This document shows positions 63,543-64,000 of a stretch of 64,000 nt of DNA, in pieces; the first letter of the stretch is position 1, and the number at the start of each line of letters is the position of its first letter. The translations under genes were made by a program, and so were the position numbers. The notes under the pieces were generated by a model, which made no database searches, had not been told where the DNA came from, and was given only the letters and a program-made list of their open reading frames with translations. The stretch spans positions 186,001-250,000 of the forward strand of contig CACYTP010000001.1 of assembly GCA_902777385.1 (NCBI GenBank). Direction: 5' to 3'. Source of the DNA: an uncultured bacterium (GTDB lineage: Bacteria; Cyanobacteriota; Vampirovibrionia; Gastranaerophilales; Gastranaerophilaceae).

Positions 63543-64000
63543 ATGACAAGAATAGCAGTAGATGCAATGGGTGGTGACCATGCTCCGCACGAAATAGTTG
63601 CCGGTGCAGTGTGGGCTGCAAAGGAATACGGTGTAGCAATTGAGTTGGTCGGTAAGCAGGACAGAATTGAGCAGGAATTAGATAAGATTACTCATGAAGG
63701 CTTTATGACCGATTTAGGAAAAGGTGGTCCCAGAAAATATCGTATAAAGATTGATACAAGCAAGCTTGATATCAAAATTACTCATGCATCTGAAGTTATT
63801 GAAATGGGTGAAGCTCCGGGGCAGGCTATTCGTAAGAAGAAAAAATCTTCAATTGTGCTTGCGGTAGATGCTGTTGCACAGGGCAGTTCTGATGCAGTTG
63901 TTGCTGCAGGTTCTACTGGTGCAGCTATGGCATCAAGTTTATTCGGATTAGGCAGATTGCCGGGTATTGACAGACCTGCAATTGCAGTTACTCTTCCAAC
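63543..64000 (+). CDS. plsX: Phosphate acyltransferase PlsX, cut by window end
   Basis: About 152 residues are visible. MTRIAVDAMGGDHAPHEIVAG is the canonical PlsX start, cited by IAVDAMGGDHAP. ASEVIEMGEAPGQAIRKKKKSSI and VVAAGSTGAAMASSLFGLGRLPGI follow as in the family, cited by AGSTGAAMA. It makes acyl-phosphate from acyl-ACP for phospholipid synthesis. GGGAGAG precedes the ATG. Confidence 0.95.
   Translation, partial: MTRIAVDAMGGDHAPHEIVAGAVWAAKEYGVAIELVGKQDRIEQELDKITHEGFMTDLGKGGPRKYRIKIDTSKLDIKITHASEVIEMGEAPGQAIRKKKKSSIVLAVDAVAQGSSDAVVAAGSTGAAMASSLFGLGRLPGIDRPAIAVTLP

Noticed and set aside
1-64000. tRNA, rRNA, CRISPR arrays, insertion sequences, prophage or integrase genes
   Set aside because: None seen by eye in intergenic regions or among the translated frames; short or degenerate elements could be missed without a search tool.

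Overview
The window is AT-rich, densely coding bacterial DNA. It is most consistent with a gut-type member of the Melainabacteria/Vampirovibrionia (Gastranaerophilales-like), the non-photosynthetic sister group of cyanobacteria. Supporting signs are the pseudopilins with the signature AFTLAEVLITLGIIGVVAAM, a tmRNA with a cyanobacteria-like ANN tag start, a protein whose N-terminus resembles the cyanobacterial DUF1822 family, a gram-negative envelope (TolC-type channels, OmpH/Skp, YidD), a flagellar operon and an anaerobic-style metabolism (PPi-dependent phosphofructokinase, high-molecular-weight rubredoxin, FixC/FixX). The taxonomic call is inference; no 16S rRNA or tRNA gene was found.

Layout. 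1-4.7 kb, minus strand: 5' part of ssrA, an anchored unknown protein, a DUF212/PAP2-like protein overlapping ispA, rsgA and hemW. 4.8-10.9 kb, plus strand: exported GH13 glycosidase, two unknown proteins, mtnA and a PPi-type phosphofructokinase ending at a clear terminator. 11-13.6 kb: a complete AmmeMemoRadiSam set (amrS divergent from an amrB-amrA fusion). 13.6-18.2 kb: proA, proB and a long Pro/Lys/Glu-rich anchored protein. 18.4-20.8 kb: ferritin, a guanidine-I riboswitch controlling a Gdx/SugE exporter, a YjbR-type protein and a flavodoxin-like reductase. 20.9-25.4 kb: MarR-EmrA-EmrB divergent from a TolC-type channel, with an inverted repeat between them.

26.8-34.6 kb holds the most unusual locus: a 1244-residue acidic protein (DUF1822-like start, repeat-rich linker, one membrane helix, TonB-like C-terminus), then a small sigma factor, then a triple-zinc-ribbon STAND-type ATPase with a long helical-repeat tail, then an exported parvulin. 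It reads as a possible transmembrane signalling and transcription module. 34.6-42.2 kb: rsmD, fixC-fixX, a RWYD-repeat protein, a pseudopilin behind a G11 tract and a palindromic element, pcrA and a DprA-like protein. 42.3-50.1 kb: a HEAT-like protein, then fliE-fliF-(FliG-position protein)-fliH-flhA and yidD. 50.1-57.3 kb: rpsO, unknown proteins, a second pseudopilin, TPR proteins, a 44-residue small gene, galT and a second TolC-family protein. 57.4-64 kb: rubredoxin-flavin reductase, an aminotransferase-like protein, pyrF, ompH, a 572-residue possibly flagellar-regulated protein, then yceD-rpmF-plsX, which runs off the window.

Three start codons (hemW, amrB-amrA and the aminotransferase-like gene) lie exactly six bases after a -10 hexamer, and amrS lies seven bases after one. 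This suggests that leaderless transcription is used here. Promoter, operator and terminator calls are by eye.
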